A stretch of 64,000 nucleotides of DNA from Siphonodentalium dalli (lineage: Eukaryota; Mollusca; Scaphopoda; Gadilida; Siphonodentaliidae): contig CP136068.1 in NCBI GenBank assembly GCA_032622095.1, positions 113,349,546 through 113,413,545 of the forward strand. The letters run 5' to 3'. A program made the position numbers and the translations under genes. This document shows positions 11,455 through 24,755 of this stretch, piece by piece. Every line of letters starts with the position of its first letter. The first letter of the stretch is position 1. Under the pieces are notes generated by a model that saw only the letters and a list, made by a program, of their open reading frames with translations, was not told the origin of the DNA and ran no database searches.

Positions 11455-11705
11455 TGGATCTCTAGTTTAACGACATTTTTCGGTCTTTGTAGTTTAACGA
11501 CATTTTTCGGTCTTTAATAGTTTAATGACAATTTTCGGTCTTTATAATATCTCAAGATATAGGGGGTATTTGGATCTCTAGTTTAACGACATTTTTCGGT
11601 CTTTATAGTTTAACGACATTCTCGGTCTTTAATATTTCAAGATATAGGGGCCCTTAGTGGGTATTTGGATCTCTAGTTTAACGACATTTTTCGGTCGTTG
11701 ATAGC
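11455..11705 (+). repeat. short degenerate tandem repeat
   Basis: Six copies of AGTTTAACGACATTTTTCGG are arranged in a higher-order pattern with GGATCTCTAG and CAAGATATAGGGG. Confidence 0.7.
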
Positions 11706-11769
11706 AAAATGGAAGAAGTACATCTTTGGAAAGATGTGGTGGCCCTAAAAAGGAAAGTTGTTTGGTGAT

Positions 11770-12254
11770 CTTGAAATGCAGTTTTTCTGAACAGTCTTCC
11801 TTGATTAAAGTGATGTGAAACACTCCGGCAGACAACGGGCAGAGTGATCAAATAGAAATTAAGAATAATCTTTCTCAAAGTAGTTATTTGTTACGAATAT
11901 TAATCTAAATGGATGATACACAACGTCATTCTTATATATTAGTTAAATGCAATGATTCTCGATGGCGAAATAATTTTTGTTTAATTATAGCCGATAGTTG
12001 CGCCCCGAATCGAGATGTAAATATTTACAATTTGGAGTAGTTCAGACGATGTTCTCTATGAAGTGGTGTGGTAGATTTTTTTGGAAATTTTCAGTGATGT
12101 TAGTAGAATGATAACATTCCCCAGGTTGGCAAAGTGCCTGAGCACTAACTTATCAATTTCTCGCACCCAAAAAAGTCCATAACAAGTCCATAATATGTCT
12201 TTAAGCATATATATAAATCTCCGAAAACCAAAATTCTAAAGCATTAAACGATTT
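11770..12254 (+). repeat. 485-bp tandem duplication, unit 1 (dispersed repeat copy D)
   Basis: Starts CTTGAAATGCAG and is followed directly by a nearly identical second unit at 12255. It contains the dispersed repeat (TTAAAGTGATGTGAAACACT to CATAATATGTCTTTAAG). Only a few single-base differences from unit 2 are visible, so the duplication is recent or kept homogeneous. Confidence 0.85.
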
Positions 12255-12739
12255 CTTGAAATGCAGTTTTTCTGAAGAGTCTTCCTTGATTAAAGTGATG
12301 TGAAACACTCCGGCAGACACCGGGCAGAGTGATCAAATAGAAATTAAGAATAATCTTTCTCAAAGTAGTTATTCGTTACGAATATTAATTCAAATGGATG
12401 ATACACAACGTCATTCTTATATATTAGTTAAATGCAATGACTCTCGATGGCGAAATCATTTTTGTTTAATTATAGCCGATAGTTGCGCCCCGAATCGAGA
12501 TGTAAATATTTACAATTTGGAGTAGTTCAGACAATGTTCTCTATGAAGTGGTGTGGTAGATTTTTTTGGAAATTTTCAGTGATGTTAGTAGAATGATAAC
12601 ATTCCCCAGGTTGGCAAAGTGCCTGAGCACTAACTTATCAATTTCTCGCACCCGAAAAAGTCCATAACAAGTCCATAATATGTCTTTAAGCATATATATA
12701 AATCTCCGAAAACAAAAATTCTAAAGCATTAAACGATTT
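12255..12739 (+). repeat. 485-bp tandem duplication, unit 2 (copy E)
   Basis: A second, head-to-tail unit, ending at AAACGATTTG where homology to unit 1 stops. Confidence 0.85.
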
Positions 12740-14816
12740 GCTATATTTCCAGGGCATATATTTCATCTGATTTTGCGAGAATCCATATATACTTTTTCAC
12801 GAGAATCCAGGGTAATTTGCAAGAATATTTACGAGAATCTAGATTTGGATTCTCGCCGAAATATAAGCCCTGATTTCACTCTGAAGTGTGCCTAAATGGC
12901 ATAAATTGTACCGTGGTTCCCATGTTCGCCAAAGTGGCATAAATTTATTTCAGGATAATACTAATTTTAGGCATTCATTTATATCACTGATATCAGGACA
13001 ATAATTAGCCATTTCCATTGCATGGAACAAAGAGCGTTATTGTTTATCGGTGTTGTTTTTGGAACAAATGAATTATTAACAAGCGTGACATGACATCATT
13101 GACGAAGATAATTAACACCGATCTACAAGCAATTAAAGTCTTAAAATGAGCTAAAATTTAACATTTTCTTTAAAAAATTTACATTTTTATCTCTCGCGAC
13201 ATAATTGTCACCAATAAAAACAAATTTGATTCATCGTGGAAGTTAGTCGGTGACTATAAATAATGTCACCATTCAACTGAATGTTGTTGAGCATATTTCA
13301 ACCAATTTTGGAAGTTTAAATGAATATTTTCTTCACACGCAAAGTAAAATTGACAACTTTCAGGATTTTAGCCTGCTTCGTTGGGACCAAAATTTGTTGT
13401 GCACACTCAAGAAACGTCTACCGACACTCGCTAGGCCAAATTATGCCATGACCATGCTATAAACTAGCTTGAAATTGGCAAAACAATGAATTTTTTTTTG
13501 GTTGAAAAAATTTACATTTTAGAGAACGATTATTTTTCGATAAAAACGAAAATAATGCGAAATGAAAGTCGGCACTCTCAGAATGGTGCAGAATAACATA
13601 CGAGTCTTGTTATATGCGAAAATTTGACCTCATTCGATAAATTAGTCTCGTAATTAAGGAATCAATCAGTCAATGGCGCTCGGACATGTGGAATTCCGTC
13701 GCACTGTTAGTGTTACTGTAGATGGCAGACGCAATTTTGAAATGTAAACACGCATCAAACACGCATCAAATTTACCTTTTGTGAGAATAACAAAAGCGCA
13801 ACCTTGATCAAAGTAATACAATACACAACAACACATAGAATAACACTGATATAAACACGGTATAAGTGAGAATAAGACGCGTATTCAGACGTGGAATTTG
13901 ACAACATTTCGTCGTTTTATCTGTTTTGCGCACGTCACTTTCCATATTTGGAATTTCCATATATGGGATTTGTGTTAACCTCAATACCGATCAAGTTATC
14001 TTAGCATAAACATAAAATATATTGTAATTTATGCAACTACGACCCTGGTAACCCTGATAACTAATAAAATATACCGGCCAATTCATTTTAAATCGTTATT
14101 TCACTTTGCTTTAGGCATAAATACACTCTTAAACGCACATAAACGACCCATTGGCGTTAAATTAAATATACTCGGTATTTATTAATATTAGTTTTTTATT
14201 GCTCAGTATAGAGTTAGACCCTTGACACCTGTCAATATATTTGGGCTGAATTCATATGATGCGGTATTATTCCTCGAAATAAACAACAAACCCGTCGTTA
14301 CTTCGAAATGTCGTTTGGGCTAACATTTACACAAATCCTCCGTGTGTTCTCCTCAATTGACACATAGGTTCTCAGTCGACACACAGGTTATCCCAGAAAC
14401 TGGTGTGAAATAAACAGCCAAGGTTTGGCTGAAATTATGACTCTTTGCTACAAGTTTCGTAGTGCTACACGTTTGACACAAAACTTCAAAACGGTTTGAC
14501 TGTGTACGTGTATGCGGATTGGTCACGTGAGTCATGTGATTGTCGTTGTCAATGACAACGACCGTTGCAAGTTAAGCGTACGTGGGTTATTGTCTCATTT
14601 TGTGAGCATCTATTTGAGTTACAGCGCGTATATGCTAGGGATAGTGACTAGCCCATATCGTGATATTATCTTCCTGCGCGTTTTTCCTCTGCGCGATAGA
14701 ATCGACGACGTTGTGGCCTAGCGACTAAGACAATGTAAATATAGCAAAGAACAAACCAAACCAAACGCTGAATTAGCATAGAAAGATACCGATTGTAACC
14801 ATTCATTGTGGCATTG
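12740..14816. other. intron, no gene recognised
   Basis: No exon with paired splice sites or recognisable transposon was found. About 12740-12880 has repeated GAGAATCC/GAGAATCT phrases. The rest is unremarkable AT-rich intron. Confidence 0.4.
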
Positions 14817-15164
14817 TTAAAGTGATGTGAAACACTCCAGTACTGTGATCAAATAGAAATGGTGAATAATCTGCCTGAAAGTAGTTATATTTTACAAATA
14901 TTATTCCATATAGACAGCACACACCGTCATTCTTATTTATTAATCAAATGCAGTGACTTTCGATGGCGAAATCATTTTCGTAAATTTATCGCCGATGCTT
15001 GCGTCCCGAATCTTGAATTAAATATTACATTTGGAGTGGTATGGTCGATTTGCTCCAGGTTTTCGGCTATGATAATTGAATGCTACATTCCCCCAGTTGG
15101 CATGGTGCCTGAATACAAACTTACCAGTTTCACGTACCCGAACAAGTCCATAATATGTTTTAAG
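14817..15164 (+). repeat. dispersed repeat, copy F
   Basis: A diverged copy of the 11770 unit (TTAAAGTGATGTGAAACACT at the start, CCATAATATGTTTTAAG at the end). It ends 117 bp before the acceptor of the IgGFc-domain exon. Confidence 0.7.
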
Positions 15165-15281
15165 TCTTCTATTCGTCAGACAAATTTATTCATATACAAT
15201 AACATTCATAACAGAGCCCTATATTTATGGGAAACGCGGTATGTATTCTTAGTACCTAAGAATGTACGCACCTTATTCCAG

Positions 15282-16516
15282 GGATCAGAGAGTTCATATT
15301 TGCAGTACCAGAGGCGATGCCGATACAAGCTGGCGAGGACATCATTATTGTGAGCGTGTCACAGTCTGAGTTGGACAATACAACGATGGAGTTGACCGTA
15401 CATATGGAAGGGCCAGATTTCTCACTGTGTGATGACATTGCTCCACACGTTGCTGAGTGGAATACTTTAAAAAATACTATGCAGCGGTTTGGTTCGTCAG
15501 AAGGGAAGAAAGGCATACATGTACAGGCATCCACTAACATCATGCTTTACGTATTTAACATGAAGTGGCCCTCACTGGTTGGATTTAAGGTGCTACCAAT
15601 TGAAAGCCTTGGCCAAGAATATTACGCGGTCACAATGGACGAAAATTCGCAGGTGACCGTTGTTGCGACGGAGAATGAGACTAGTGTCGTCATAGACCTG
15701 CCGTTAAATCTCTCTGCGAACGTCACGTTCGGTCTTTTAAATTATTCAGCTGGCGACACAATTCAAGTTAATCTAGACAGATTTGAAACCGCTCAATTAT
15801 ACGGAGATTTAGACATAACAGGGGTACGTGTGGAAACTGATAAAAACGTCGCTGTATTTAGCGGAAGAACGGGCGTCCTGCCTGTCAACAGGTATCATTT
15901 TATGGACCAGCTGCGACCGACAAGTATGTGGGGAAAAGAATACATAACAGTCCACACACCAGGTAGCCCACACCAAAATATGTTCAAAGTGGTAGCATCG
16001 GAGCAAGACACGACAGTAACAGTGGCAAATAATCCAGTCGGACCTTTTGATCTAGACAGTGGGCAATCGATAACAATAACACTACCCAGCGGACGGAACT
16101 ACTATATACAATCCAACAAAAATATTCAAGTCATAATGTTTACCGATTATGATTATTCAATCGGGGAACCTTCAATGCTTCATCTAACACCAGTAGAACA
16201 ATTTGCGACTCACGTCCTTTATCCTGGCTTTCCTACACTGTTCAACACCACATTCATCCACACTTTCGTCATCGTACGCCGCATAGACACCAGCAGTACA
16301 TGTCATATACACCTGCGATGGGCCAGTCAGCCCGGTTACCCGGACCCGGATATACAATGGAATGCCGTCGTCGGAACAACAGCGTTTGTAACTTTCACAA
16401 GAGTGGTCAAATTCGATTTCTACAGCATCAGTAGTCCTGTTTGTTTGCCATTTGCGGCATATGCGTTCGGAGTTGATGAATCTGGAGGTAACATGTATGC
16501 TCTTGCGCTCAACTGA
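15282..16516 (+). CDS. IgGFc-binding-type domain, terminal exon
   Basis: A long terminal exon after acceptor TTATTCCAG. Its first two bases complete a split codon (phase 1), as expected from the upstream EGF exons. The reading starts GIREFIFAVPEAMP and continues 410 codons to a TGA at 16514-16516. The sequence matches the N-terminal domain of IgGFc-binding proteins (FCGBP-type): VHMEGPDF, LPIESLGQEYYAVT, VAVFSGRTGVLP, WGKEYITVHTPG and SNKNIQVIMFTDYDY. In animals this domain occurs in secreted mucosal or haemolymph proteins; in molluscs EGF-like repeats are often joined to it. The internal ATG at 15317 is not the start, as the exon is internal to the protein. No transmembrane segment or VWD repeats follow, so the protein ends with this domain. 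Confidence 0.85.
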
Positions 16517-16992
16517 CAATGTTCTTTTTAAAAAGGCCGTGTTTCCGTATACGCGCCGTAGGTATAGCCGTGCATCTTAAATTTACACCTATGTCGAAAA
16601 ATTGGGACTTGAAACACCCGTGACTATATTTACGGCGGCGTAAACGGAGGAACGTTTAAAACATTTACAGGAACATACATGTGAGTGTGTTATTCGACTG
16701 GTAGCAACCACCCTGCATATGAATGTATACAAATTTCAGTGGCGACTTAAATATACCAACAAAGACCCCTTCCCCTTGCTCCATGCGGTGCATGTGGAGA
16801 TGGCTTTTTCGAAAACTGAATCTTTCACAAAAGAGCTACTTCAAATCAGTGGATTTGTTTAAACAATATATATTTCTTCCAAAAACATATAATGATGACA
16901 CATTTATTTACAGAAGACTAGAAAGGGGAACAGGTTATTACAAGTATCAGATGCATAGTTACAGCAATGAATATTTTTTATAACTCGATAGC
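16517..16992 (+). other. 3' UTR of the EGF/IgGFc gene
   Basis: Non-coding sequence between the stop codon and the first good AATAAA. Nothing else is recognisable. Confidence 0.5.
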
Positions 16993-16998
16993 AATAAA
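16993..16998 (+). terminator. candidate polyadenylation signal
   Basis: AATAAA about 480 bp after the stop codon of the IgGFc exon; the first canonical signal on the + strand. Confidence 0.5.
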
Positions 16999-17660
16999 AA
17001 CAAACATAAGAGGGAGGCAAAGGGGCAACACTTAAATGGGGATTTCATTGTTAACTTTCAAGACAAGATTACTCAATATTTACAAACCGTAGAATAATAC
17101 TTCATGTCTTCTTCGAATGTTTGAGCATATAACAAGTAACAACGTCAAGCCGATTTTTTAATTTATGTTCTGTTTTGTGACATTTAATGGAAATATTATA
17201 AACAATAATAAACAATTGTGACCTACTTTTTAATAATGTCTAATAATATGCAATATAGGATGAAAATCAAAATTCCGCTTCGCGTTGTCTCTAGATAAAA
17301 AGGTATGATATGATCACCTGCGCTTTATAATGTTTGATCAATCTTTTCTCAAGAATTAACACTGAATTCCCTGTTCCAATGTTGCCACTTTACATCCCAC
17401 TTAACCAACAATGAGTTTCGTTGACAAAGTTTTCTCGTTCCACAACGGCTTGGTATATCGGTTGGTTTGATGCTGTTTTTTTTTGCCGATTCCCGTCCCG
17501 TTAGTCTTCTGTAACTGACTTTACGCCCAGAATCGTGGCATTAGTTTTTTTGGCTCGTATGTCTTCGGATTAGGTCAAATGGAAGCGTTGCGTATATTAA
17601 CATATAGTGTTGTCGGAAGTGGCAATGTTTAGTTACCATCGGATTATTTGCTATTTTAAG
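16999..17660. other. intergenic, nothing recognised
   Basis: AT-rich sequence without exons, repeats or transposon ends that I can identify. Confidence 0.4.
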
Positions 17661-18548
17661 CCCCTGTCATACTCAGGTCGGCGCTTGCATTGCGCTGCAA
17701 GGGTATCAAAACGCACACCTAAACGCACTAAGGTCTCCAAGAACGCAGTGGTGACGCAGTGGACACTGGCTACGACGGGCGAGGGTCTCCATGGTCGCCC
17801 ATAGGCACCAGAGCGCCGCGCTTGTTTTGTGCATGCACAAAGCAAGCGCAGAGGCTCTGCGTTCTGACCAAGGCGTAGTAAGCTTACTGCAGTTGCAGAT
17901 GAATTATTGCTGTGACCACGAGTAGCTTGTATTGGTCCTTGTTACGTCAACGGGGCACTCATGTCGTTCGCGTTGTGCTGTCGTGGCGACGGTGCTGCGC
18001 CTGGTCAGAACGCAGAACATCTGCGCTTGTTTTGTGCATGCACAAGACAAACGCGGCGCTCTAGCGCTCAGTGTCGATCACGGGGACCTCTCCCGTCCTA
18101 TCCAGTGTCAACTGCGACGTTACTGCGTCACCAATCGGTTCTTGGATACCTTAGTGCGCTTTGCTCGGCGCTTTGATAATTTTACAGCGCAATGCAAGCC
18201 CCGGCCTGATCGCAGCGGAGTGTGACAGTGATTTTAATCGGATATCTAATCTATTGCGGATTGTTGGGTATATTCCCCACAAACTAAATATGACTGGAGA
18301 ACGCTGGGAGACGCTATTTATACTTTATATATATTTTTGCAAACGTATTGAGAACGTACTAGCATCACAATGACAGCGACTTGAACGCAATAAGAGCGTG
18401 AGACTTGACAAAGTAGGAACGCAATAGGAGCATACTTTGTTTTAAAAGTTTGACAATTTTGGACAGTTTTCGGCGCTCCTCCTGCGTGTTATTCATATTT
18501 TGGTACTTTTGCAGCGCAGTGCAAGCGCCGGCCTGGGTGTGACAGGGG
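17661..18548. mobile_element. GC-rich TIR element
   Basis: Ends CCCCTGTCATACTCAGG and CCTGGGTGTGACAGGGG, extended by CGGCGCTTGCATTGCGCTGC-like arms. Flanks TTTTAAG and TTTTAAA suggest a 7-8 bp target duplication (hAT- or P-like; inference). A second internal terminus-like copy at 18186-18235 and inverted blocks (GCTTGTTTTGTGCATGCACA at two places) show a composite or nested structure. It is markedly more GC-rich than its surroundings. Confidence 0.65.
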
Positions 18549-19434
18549 TTTTAAACTGTTTTAACTAAATGACAGATATCGAGCACATCCACCAAACGAA
18601 ATAATCCCCATTGTTTTATTCTGAAAAGATGTGAGTAACTTCGACGTTAAATTTACTATTATTTACTATAATGTAGTACAGAAGAACAATTCATGGGGGG
18701 AAACTGTTTCTCTAAATGTTAGAATGAAACACAAATTTCCCAGTCATGATGATATCAAACATGCATACATCAGAGGTCCGTTAAATGTCACAGAAACGAG
18801 ATTTAAAAGTAAACAAAGCCTTGTTTTCCAGAGAATTTCGATTTGTCGCGCTATGAGTAAATGTATGTAAACAATATACATAAATAGTCACTTTACCAGT
18901 TTATATCACGGTAAAATGACATATCTTTTTGAATACAGATTAATCGCGGACATTTGGTGGGAATAGATAATACTCTTGTTCAAAGTGTTACACCTTCTCT
19001 CGATAATTGTATATCCAAATGATATCGCACAAAAAATATTTTGTATACATGGATTATAATGTAGCGGCTCACATTATCGGAGTGACTGTCATTAGTTTAT
19101 TCGTCTCACCAAAAAGAAATATTTATTTATTTACAACTGAGCGTACTTCAGACTTCAATTTTGTTATAACCCGTGAGTCAATTTAATTGCCATTCTCTGG
19201 CGGTTCAAGGTCCCTCATTTTACAACAATATATATATTTGTTAAATAGAATGATAAATATACTTGCAGTGCTTTTTTGTATGCATGTGCTGTTGCTACCT
19301 CACTATATGAATGCCCTGATTCCCGTCCCATATAAGTATGACAATTGCGAATATATAATTGTTCAATTGACTTAATTCGGTCACCATTTGTCACAGTTGT
19401 GAAAATTGAACGTCAGAAACTCATTGGAACAAAT
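18549..19434. other. intergenic, nothing recognised
   Basis: No supported exon or repeat boundaries. Confidence 0.4.
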
Positions 19435-20125
19435 TATGGAGATGACTATATATAACTTTGGTGGATATCGGCGACTAAAACATTCTTATCATTGATGGTG
19501 TCCCTCCTCTCTCCATACCAGACACAAACGGCACCAAATGTGGCGTTTTTGACCCACATGATCTGATTCCTCGTATCATTGAAGAATAACATGTATGAAT
19601 TTGGTGCAAATTAGAGCTAAACATATTTGTATTAGCTTTGGTCCCCCTCCCCTCCCTATTTGTGACTCGAACGGAGCCACTTTTGACATTTAAACTACGA
19701 TCATTAGACTTCTGATATCATGAAGATGATTATGTATACGTTTGGGGTGGTCGGCACCTAAACAATTTCTTATCAAATTTATGCCCCCCCCCATCTCTCA
19801 TCCAAACGGCACCAATGTGGCGTCTTTAAGTCACACGATTAGATTCCTTGTATCGTGGGGAATAGTGTGTATCTACACTTTTGACATATTTCAACCACAC
19901 CATTATATTCCTCATATCATGGAGATGATTACGTATAAATTTAGTGGAAATCGGGAACAAACAAATTTGCTGCCCTTCCCCTTTTCTGCACACGACAACA
20001 ACAGCGTCACGAAAATTCTAACACACACCATTATCTTCTTCGTAACAAAGTTACCACTGTTAAACCCCTTTGGTTCCTCTAGATGGTCCCCCGCGATTTT
20101 CTACAGAACACAGACGGACATAATT
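19435..20125 (+). repeat. diverged ~138-bp tandem repeat array
   Basis: About five degenerate units with the recurring order: CTCGAACGG, AGCCACTTTTGACATTTAAA, CTGATATCATGAAGATGATT, GTGGAAATCGGCG. Spacing between equivalent points is close to 138 bp. The same repeat is present in inverse orientation at 42250-43060, including the flanking CCTCTAGATGGTCCCCCGCG. Confidence 0.65.
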
Positions 20126-20310
20126 TCGCAAACATAGATATAAATAGAGGACGTTTGTAATCGATTGATTTAGCAAGACGTGTCGCCAATTTTCGAATTG
20201 GAAGTGTTTTAGCATGACTAATTTGATCTGGGCTTTTATTCCTTCAAATTTCGTAATAATATATATATTTTTAAAGTTGTCGATGATTTTAACCACAATG
20301 GGAATATTAG

Positions 20311-20399
20311 TTACCCCGTGTCTGTTCACGTAGTACGGGTTTGTATCTACCTGAAGCCAGTCGTGTCCCATGAGGCTACGTGAACAGACACGGGGTGAC
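20311..20399. repeat. inverted repeat
   Basis: Arms CCCCGTGTCTGTTCACGTA and its complement, with a ~40-bp spacer. Confidence 0.7.
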
Positions 20400-20661
20400 G
20401 ATTTTATCTATTGACCTTATCAGTAGATTAAAATCAACATATCAATTCTTTTTCCCCATAGAAATGAATAGCGAAATGTTAACCTAATATTTCAGTATTT
20501 GTTCTTTTTTGAACTACATAAAAATAAACTCAAATTCATGTACTGTTTGATATTTTTACAATAACAACAGATTTCACCATAAATAGCTGAAAACAAATTG
20601 AATTTTCATAAGTATTAACAAATACTGATATGGCACTCTTGACTCATATTGAAACTGAAAC

Positions 20662-20804
20662 ATTGTGTGGTCAGCATCGAAACCCATGACATTTTTGGGA
20701 ACCACACCGACTGCCTTTATTCCAGAATTGAGGCAGCTACACGATACGGAACATTTCTGCGTGGTTCCCAGAAATATCATGGGGTTCGATGTTGATCACA
20801 CAAT
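20662..20804. repeat. palindromic element
   Basis: Imperfect ~45-bp inverted arms (ATTGTGTGGTCAGCATCGAA at the left, TTCGATGTTGATCACACAAT at the right) around a ~50-bp centre. Probably a small MITE remnant. Confidence 0.65.
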
Positions 20805-21782
20805 ACTTGTTTATCTTATGTAGCTACCGACCAATCAAATTGAAGATAACACACTAGTTTATAGATAACTTGTTCTATTAATTAGAGTTATCGCTAAGCA
20901 TGGTGTATTATCTCTACTATTTGTAATAGTGAATATTCAGTTCAGCAGTGTTCCTCCCACACCATCATCATTCGTGTAAAACAAATATGAACGCCTCGGG
21001 AAGTGTACATGACCAAATGATCATATCTACATGTATTACCACTGAACTGTTTTGATGGAACTCATTCTGGCAGAATCACCTCTTGTATTGTGTGTGCCTT
21101 TTCGGTGCACTCTTGTTGAATAAAGTTGTTTTTGCAGAAGCGGCGTTCTTAGTCATAACCATATAAAACTTATAAATTATATGACAATATAGCCAACTAA
21201 CAGCTTAACAAAGCAGATGTAGTATAATTCCTCCTTGTTCACGTTAGCATGATCCCATCTCGGCTCCCTGTTCTTATTAACACTATTTCGGAATACCGGT
21301 AGCGTTGTTTTATGGTAGTACCATTTGGAAAATCACATTGTTTGTCGCTGATTATTCAAGCTTGGGTGCCTCGGCTTTGGAACGCAAATTCAGTCGACAC
21401 CGACATGGATGTCATTTCCTCATATATTTGTGCCAAATTGAACCACTCAGTTGTTTCATAAACAACACACTCTTCGGAATATGTCTCTAAAATCAAATGA
21501 AACAATTTAAAGCCACATGGCGGTTTGCACTCCAAAATACACATAATATTATTCGCTTTTCATTTTGTCCAGGTATCGAAATAGGTCGTTAAATATCTGA
21601 ATTACCTTTCTACGAGGATTCTGTAGATCTACATTTGGTAGATCAATCTGGATGCTTGTATATACTTTGATAATTATGCCTATAAATGTAGCATATATAT
21701 GCTTTAAACATCGGCCTTGGCAATAAAAACATAGCTTCTAATGATGTATATAGTGATTGTTATACAATGCTTGTCGCTGCAA
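20805..21782. other. intergenic, nothing recognised
   Basis: No supported feature. Confidence 0.35.
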
Positions 21783-22125
21783 TTAAAGGGGTACTGTACA
21801 CTAAATCCGGACCATCTGCTTTTATACTCAACAGAATATATGCAACAAATGAATGAAATTAAGCCATAGATTAGTGCAAAATACACTTGTGTGTTCTATG
21901 AACGATGTAATCAACATGGTAATTATAAAGAAAATGAATTTATGACTCCAGCCATTTATTCATTTTCATTATAATTATCATGTTGTTTGCATCGTTCATA
22001 GAGCGCACAAGTTTATTTTGCACTAATCCATGGCTCAAATTCATTTATTTGTTGCATATATTTTGTTGAGTATAAAAGGAGATGGTCCCATGCATGGCCG
22101 GATTTAGTGTACAGTACCCATTTAA
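21783..22125. mobile_element. palindromic MITE (copy 1 of 2)
   Basis: Long inverted arms covering nearly the whole element (GGGTACTGTACACTAAATCC at the left, GGATTTAGTGTACAGTACCC at the right), including TATACTCAACAGAATATATG and its complement. A related copy is at 36699-37050, nested in another element. Confidence 0.8.
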
Positions 22126-24456
22126 GCCGGTAATTAAGGATGCAACCTTCAGACCTAAGTTCCGCCCGATCGCGATACCGGCACATAATGTAAATAGAAA
22201 CATGACTATAAATTATGGTGCATACGGACGCGGGAGATCGTATACATGTATATGAATACCCATTGTTACAGTAATTGAATCGTGTACGTGTGTGTTTATA
22301 GGTCAAGTCTAGTGAGGCGAAATCAGTTGTCCGGAGAGAATATGCTAAGTGCAGTCTTCGGCATTCAGGCCCGCACAGAGAGTTTGACGTATCGATATTT
22401 GCTAGCGCATGGCCAATCTCGTCCCAATATAAATATGTCTGGTGGAAAGATTAAATAGCAGTGTATCTGTATCCGTAGATATTTCAGTGCATGAACCTTT
22501 CGGTTATATGTGCACTAGTCCAGGTGCTACCACGGCCGAGTAACTTTATAACCACTTGGTGACTCCAGTAGCGTTCTTTAACGTGCAAACATCGAGGCGT
22601 CTACACGGGTCAGCCATTAATGTCCGCGCCCGATCGGACAGCGTACTGAACCCACGACAACATACCTGGGGTCAATACTATGAAACTTTTTTCTTTGTAA
22701 GAATCTACAATTGTTTGTAAGAAATAACAATTTATCATTCCGCCAATACTATGAACCTACGATTACAAACATAAATCACAAATAGTACGTGTTCTTTGTA
22801 TTTACAAATATCTCCAATCACAAAGAATGTTCGAGTACTATGAAACATAATTGTTCAGTTTTCGCACCCTTAACACGGATAATATATATATCTATGATAC
22901 GCAGGGACGTGGCGACAAGGGGTCGATTCACCCCTTCGGGAAAATATTTTGTCAGCTGGAAATTTCAAGTACAACCCACAGGGACGTCGCGACAAGGGGG
23001 TTGGGTTATGTTTCTCGCTCCAAACATTTTATCAACACGTTCAACAGCTGGAAATTTCATACCTGAAACAACATGAATTGGAAATGTTACAACAACAATA
23101 GGTTGAACTTGTTCTGTTATTTTGTTTTTTCCAACAATTTATTAGGGGGTATGTTTTGTTTTAGACCAACATTTGCATATTTACCTCCTTTGGTCAAAAG
23201 TTTGGATTGAAATGGCCTATATTTAGAAATTGTCAAACCTTATGGTGTGTCAGCTTGGGTGTGATGTAGCGGTATGTGTTCCTTGTAACTACTGAAATTA
23301 CCCAATTTATTGAAAGTTACAACGTTAAGAACTTGTCTAGAATGTCTATATAGGGTGTCAAACATAAATTGTCGATTTTCACATCCTTAAACCAGAGCAT
23401 ATAACCATCTGATTCGCAGGGATGTAGCCCCCTTATGAAAATGTGTTATCAATGGAAATCTCATAAACAGGGACACATGGCGATAGTGGTCTTGGGAACA
23501 CGATGCCTGGCACATTACAGCTGTTCAGAATAGGATGGGGCGAGTAGCCGCCAAATCGTATGAGTCACAACATCTCTGACAAAAGTTAGTGATTAATACA
23601 AATAGTGAGTGATACTTGCGGATTATAGCCAACATTAGCATGTAACATGTACTTACCATAATCAATGATATATCCAAGAATGGATAAAAATGACGCGTGT
23701 TCCCAATGTGAGTATGATTTTTCGCTCAAGAATGCATTGCGGAGGATTATCCTTTGAGTTTCAATCGTCGACGCGAATGCATTTGGTCACGGTAAAGGAC
23801 ACGAATACGAAGATGCAAGCACAGTTTTCATAAATGACTAGAGCATAAATGCAGGGACGTGGCAAGATGCTCTCTTTTTTTTTCGAAACGTCGATATCCA
23901 ACTGTGTATCCCCACCCCTCAATTATAAACAATTATAAAATTGTTTACCCCGGTTGGCTTCTGATTTTCAAGCTGTAACAGTAAGTTGTGCACCCCGCCC
24001 CTTGGATTGGACATATTGACTAAATATGACTAACTTAGTGTTAGTCACAAACGTTTTGAGTAACTTTGGTCAATTATTGGAATTATTTGCACATAATTCA
24101 GCAACTTTAATTTACGCCTTCCAATTGACTAAGAAAAGTCCCCATTTCTTAGTCGTTATGACTAACATCACCCTAGTAATTTTGATTAATGTTATGCCTC
24201 AGTCATGTTGGCTGAACTAAGTCAGTCATCCTGAGGTTTTGTTTTGTTATCAACGTAGAAAAATTAAAATACTTTCCTCTTGATATACGATTCCATCGTT
24301 ATGTGGAATTTATAGGCATTTTTTTGTTCAAAGTGTGCATATGGAAATTATAGGATGGACACCCCGTCGCCAAACTGAGCCCATATAGCCACGTCCCTAT
24401 CTAGATATATTATAAGATATCGGAGCAGTTTGAAATTATAAAATGACACTCCTATT
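22126..24456. other. mosaic of decayed repeats
   Basis: Contains a palindromic stretch at 22680-22860 (paired CATAGTATT / AATACTATG-like phrases, also at 26030-26150). Scattered copies of CAGGGACGTGGCGACAAGGG (22904, 22979, 23852) are followed by an inverted CCACGTCCCTA at 24392. No gene is supported. Confidence 0.4.
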
Positions 24457-24755
24457 GGTTTGGTTTGGTTTATTAGGGTTTATCGACGTTCTAGCCGCTA
24501 TGCCACACACGACGTTGTCAATATTACGGATGGAGGAAAGACCACGCAGAGGCTCGATTTCACCGAGAAATCGTCCCACTGCGTGTAGAAACCACCGACC
24601 CCCGGAAAGCAACTGACAAACTTGCCCAGATACACGATTGCGGTCACCCTCCATATGACGGGGTTAGAACCAGCTTCGTCAGCATTGGACGGCATGTAAC
24701 GGTGTAGTGCACCTGTCATTCTACCGACTGGCACTCTACCGCACCACTCGTATAA
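24457..24755 (-). mobile_element. tRNA-derived SINE
   Basis: On the - strand it begins with a tRNA-like head (GGTAGAGTGCCAGTCGGTAG) and has a GGGTTAGAACC-type B-box inverse. It continues through GGCAAGTTTGTCAGTTGC and ends in an AAACC-repeat tail (AATAAACCAAACCAAACC). This resembles SINE families with short-repeat tails common in marine invertebrates. Assignment is by eye. Confidence 0.55.

Noticed and set aside
22013-22306. 97-codon - strand frame
   Set aside because: Most of it is the right arm of the palindromic MITE at 21783-22125.
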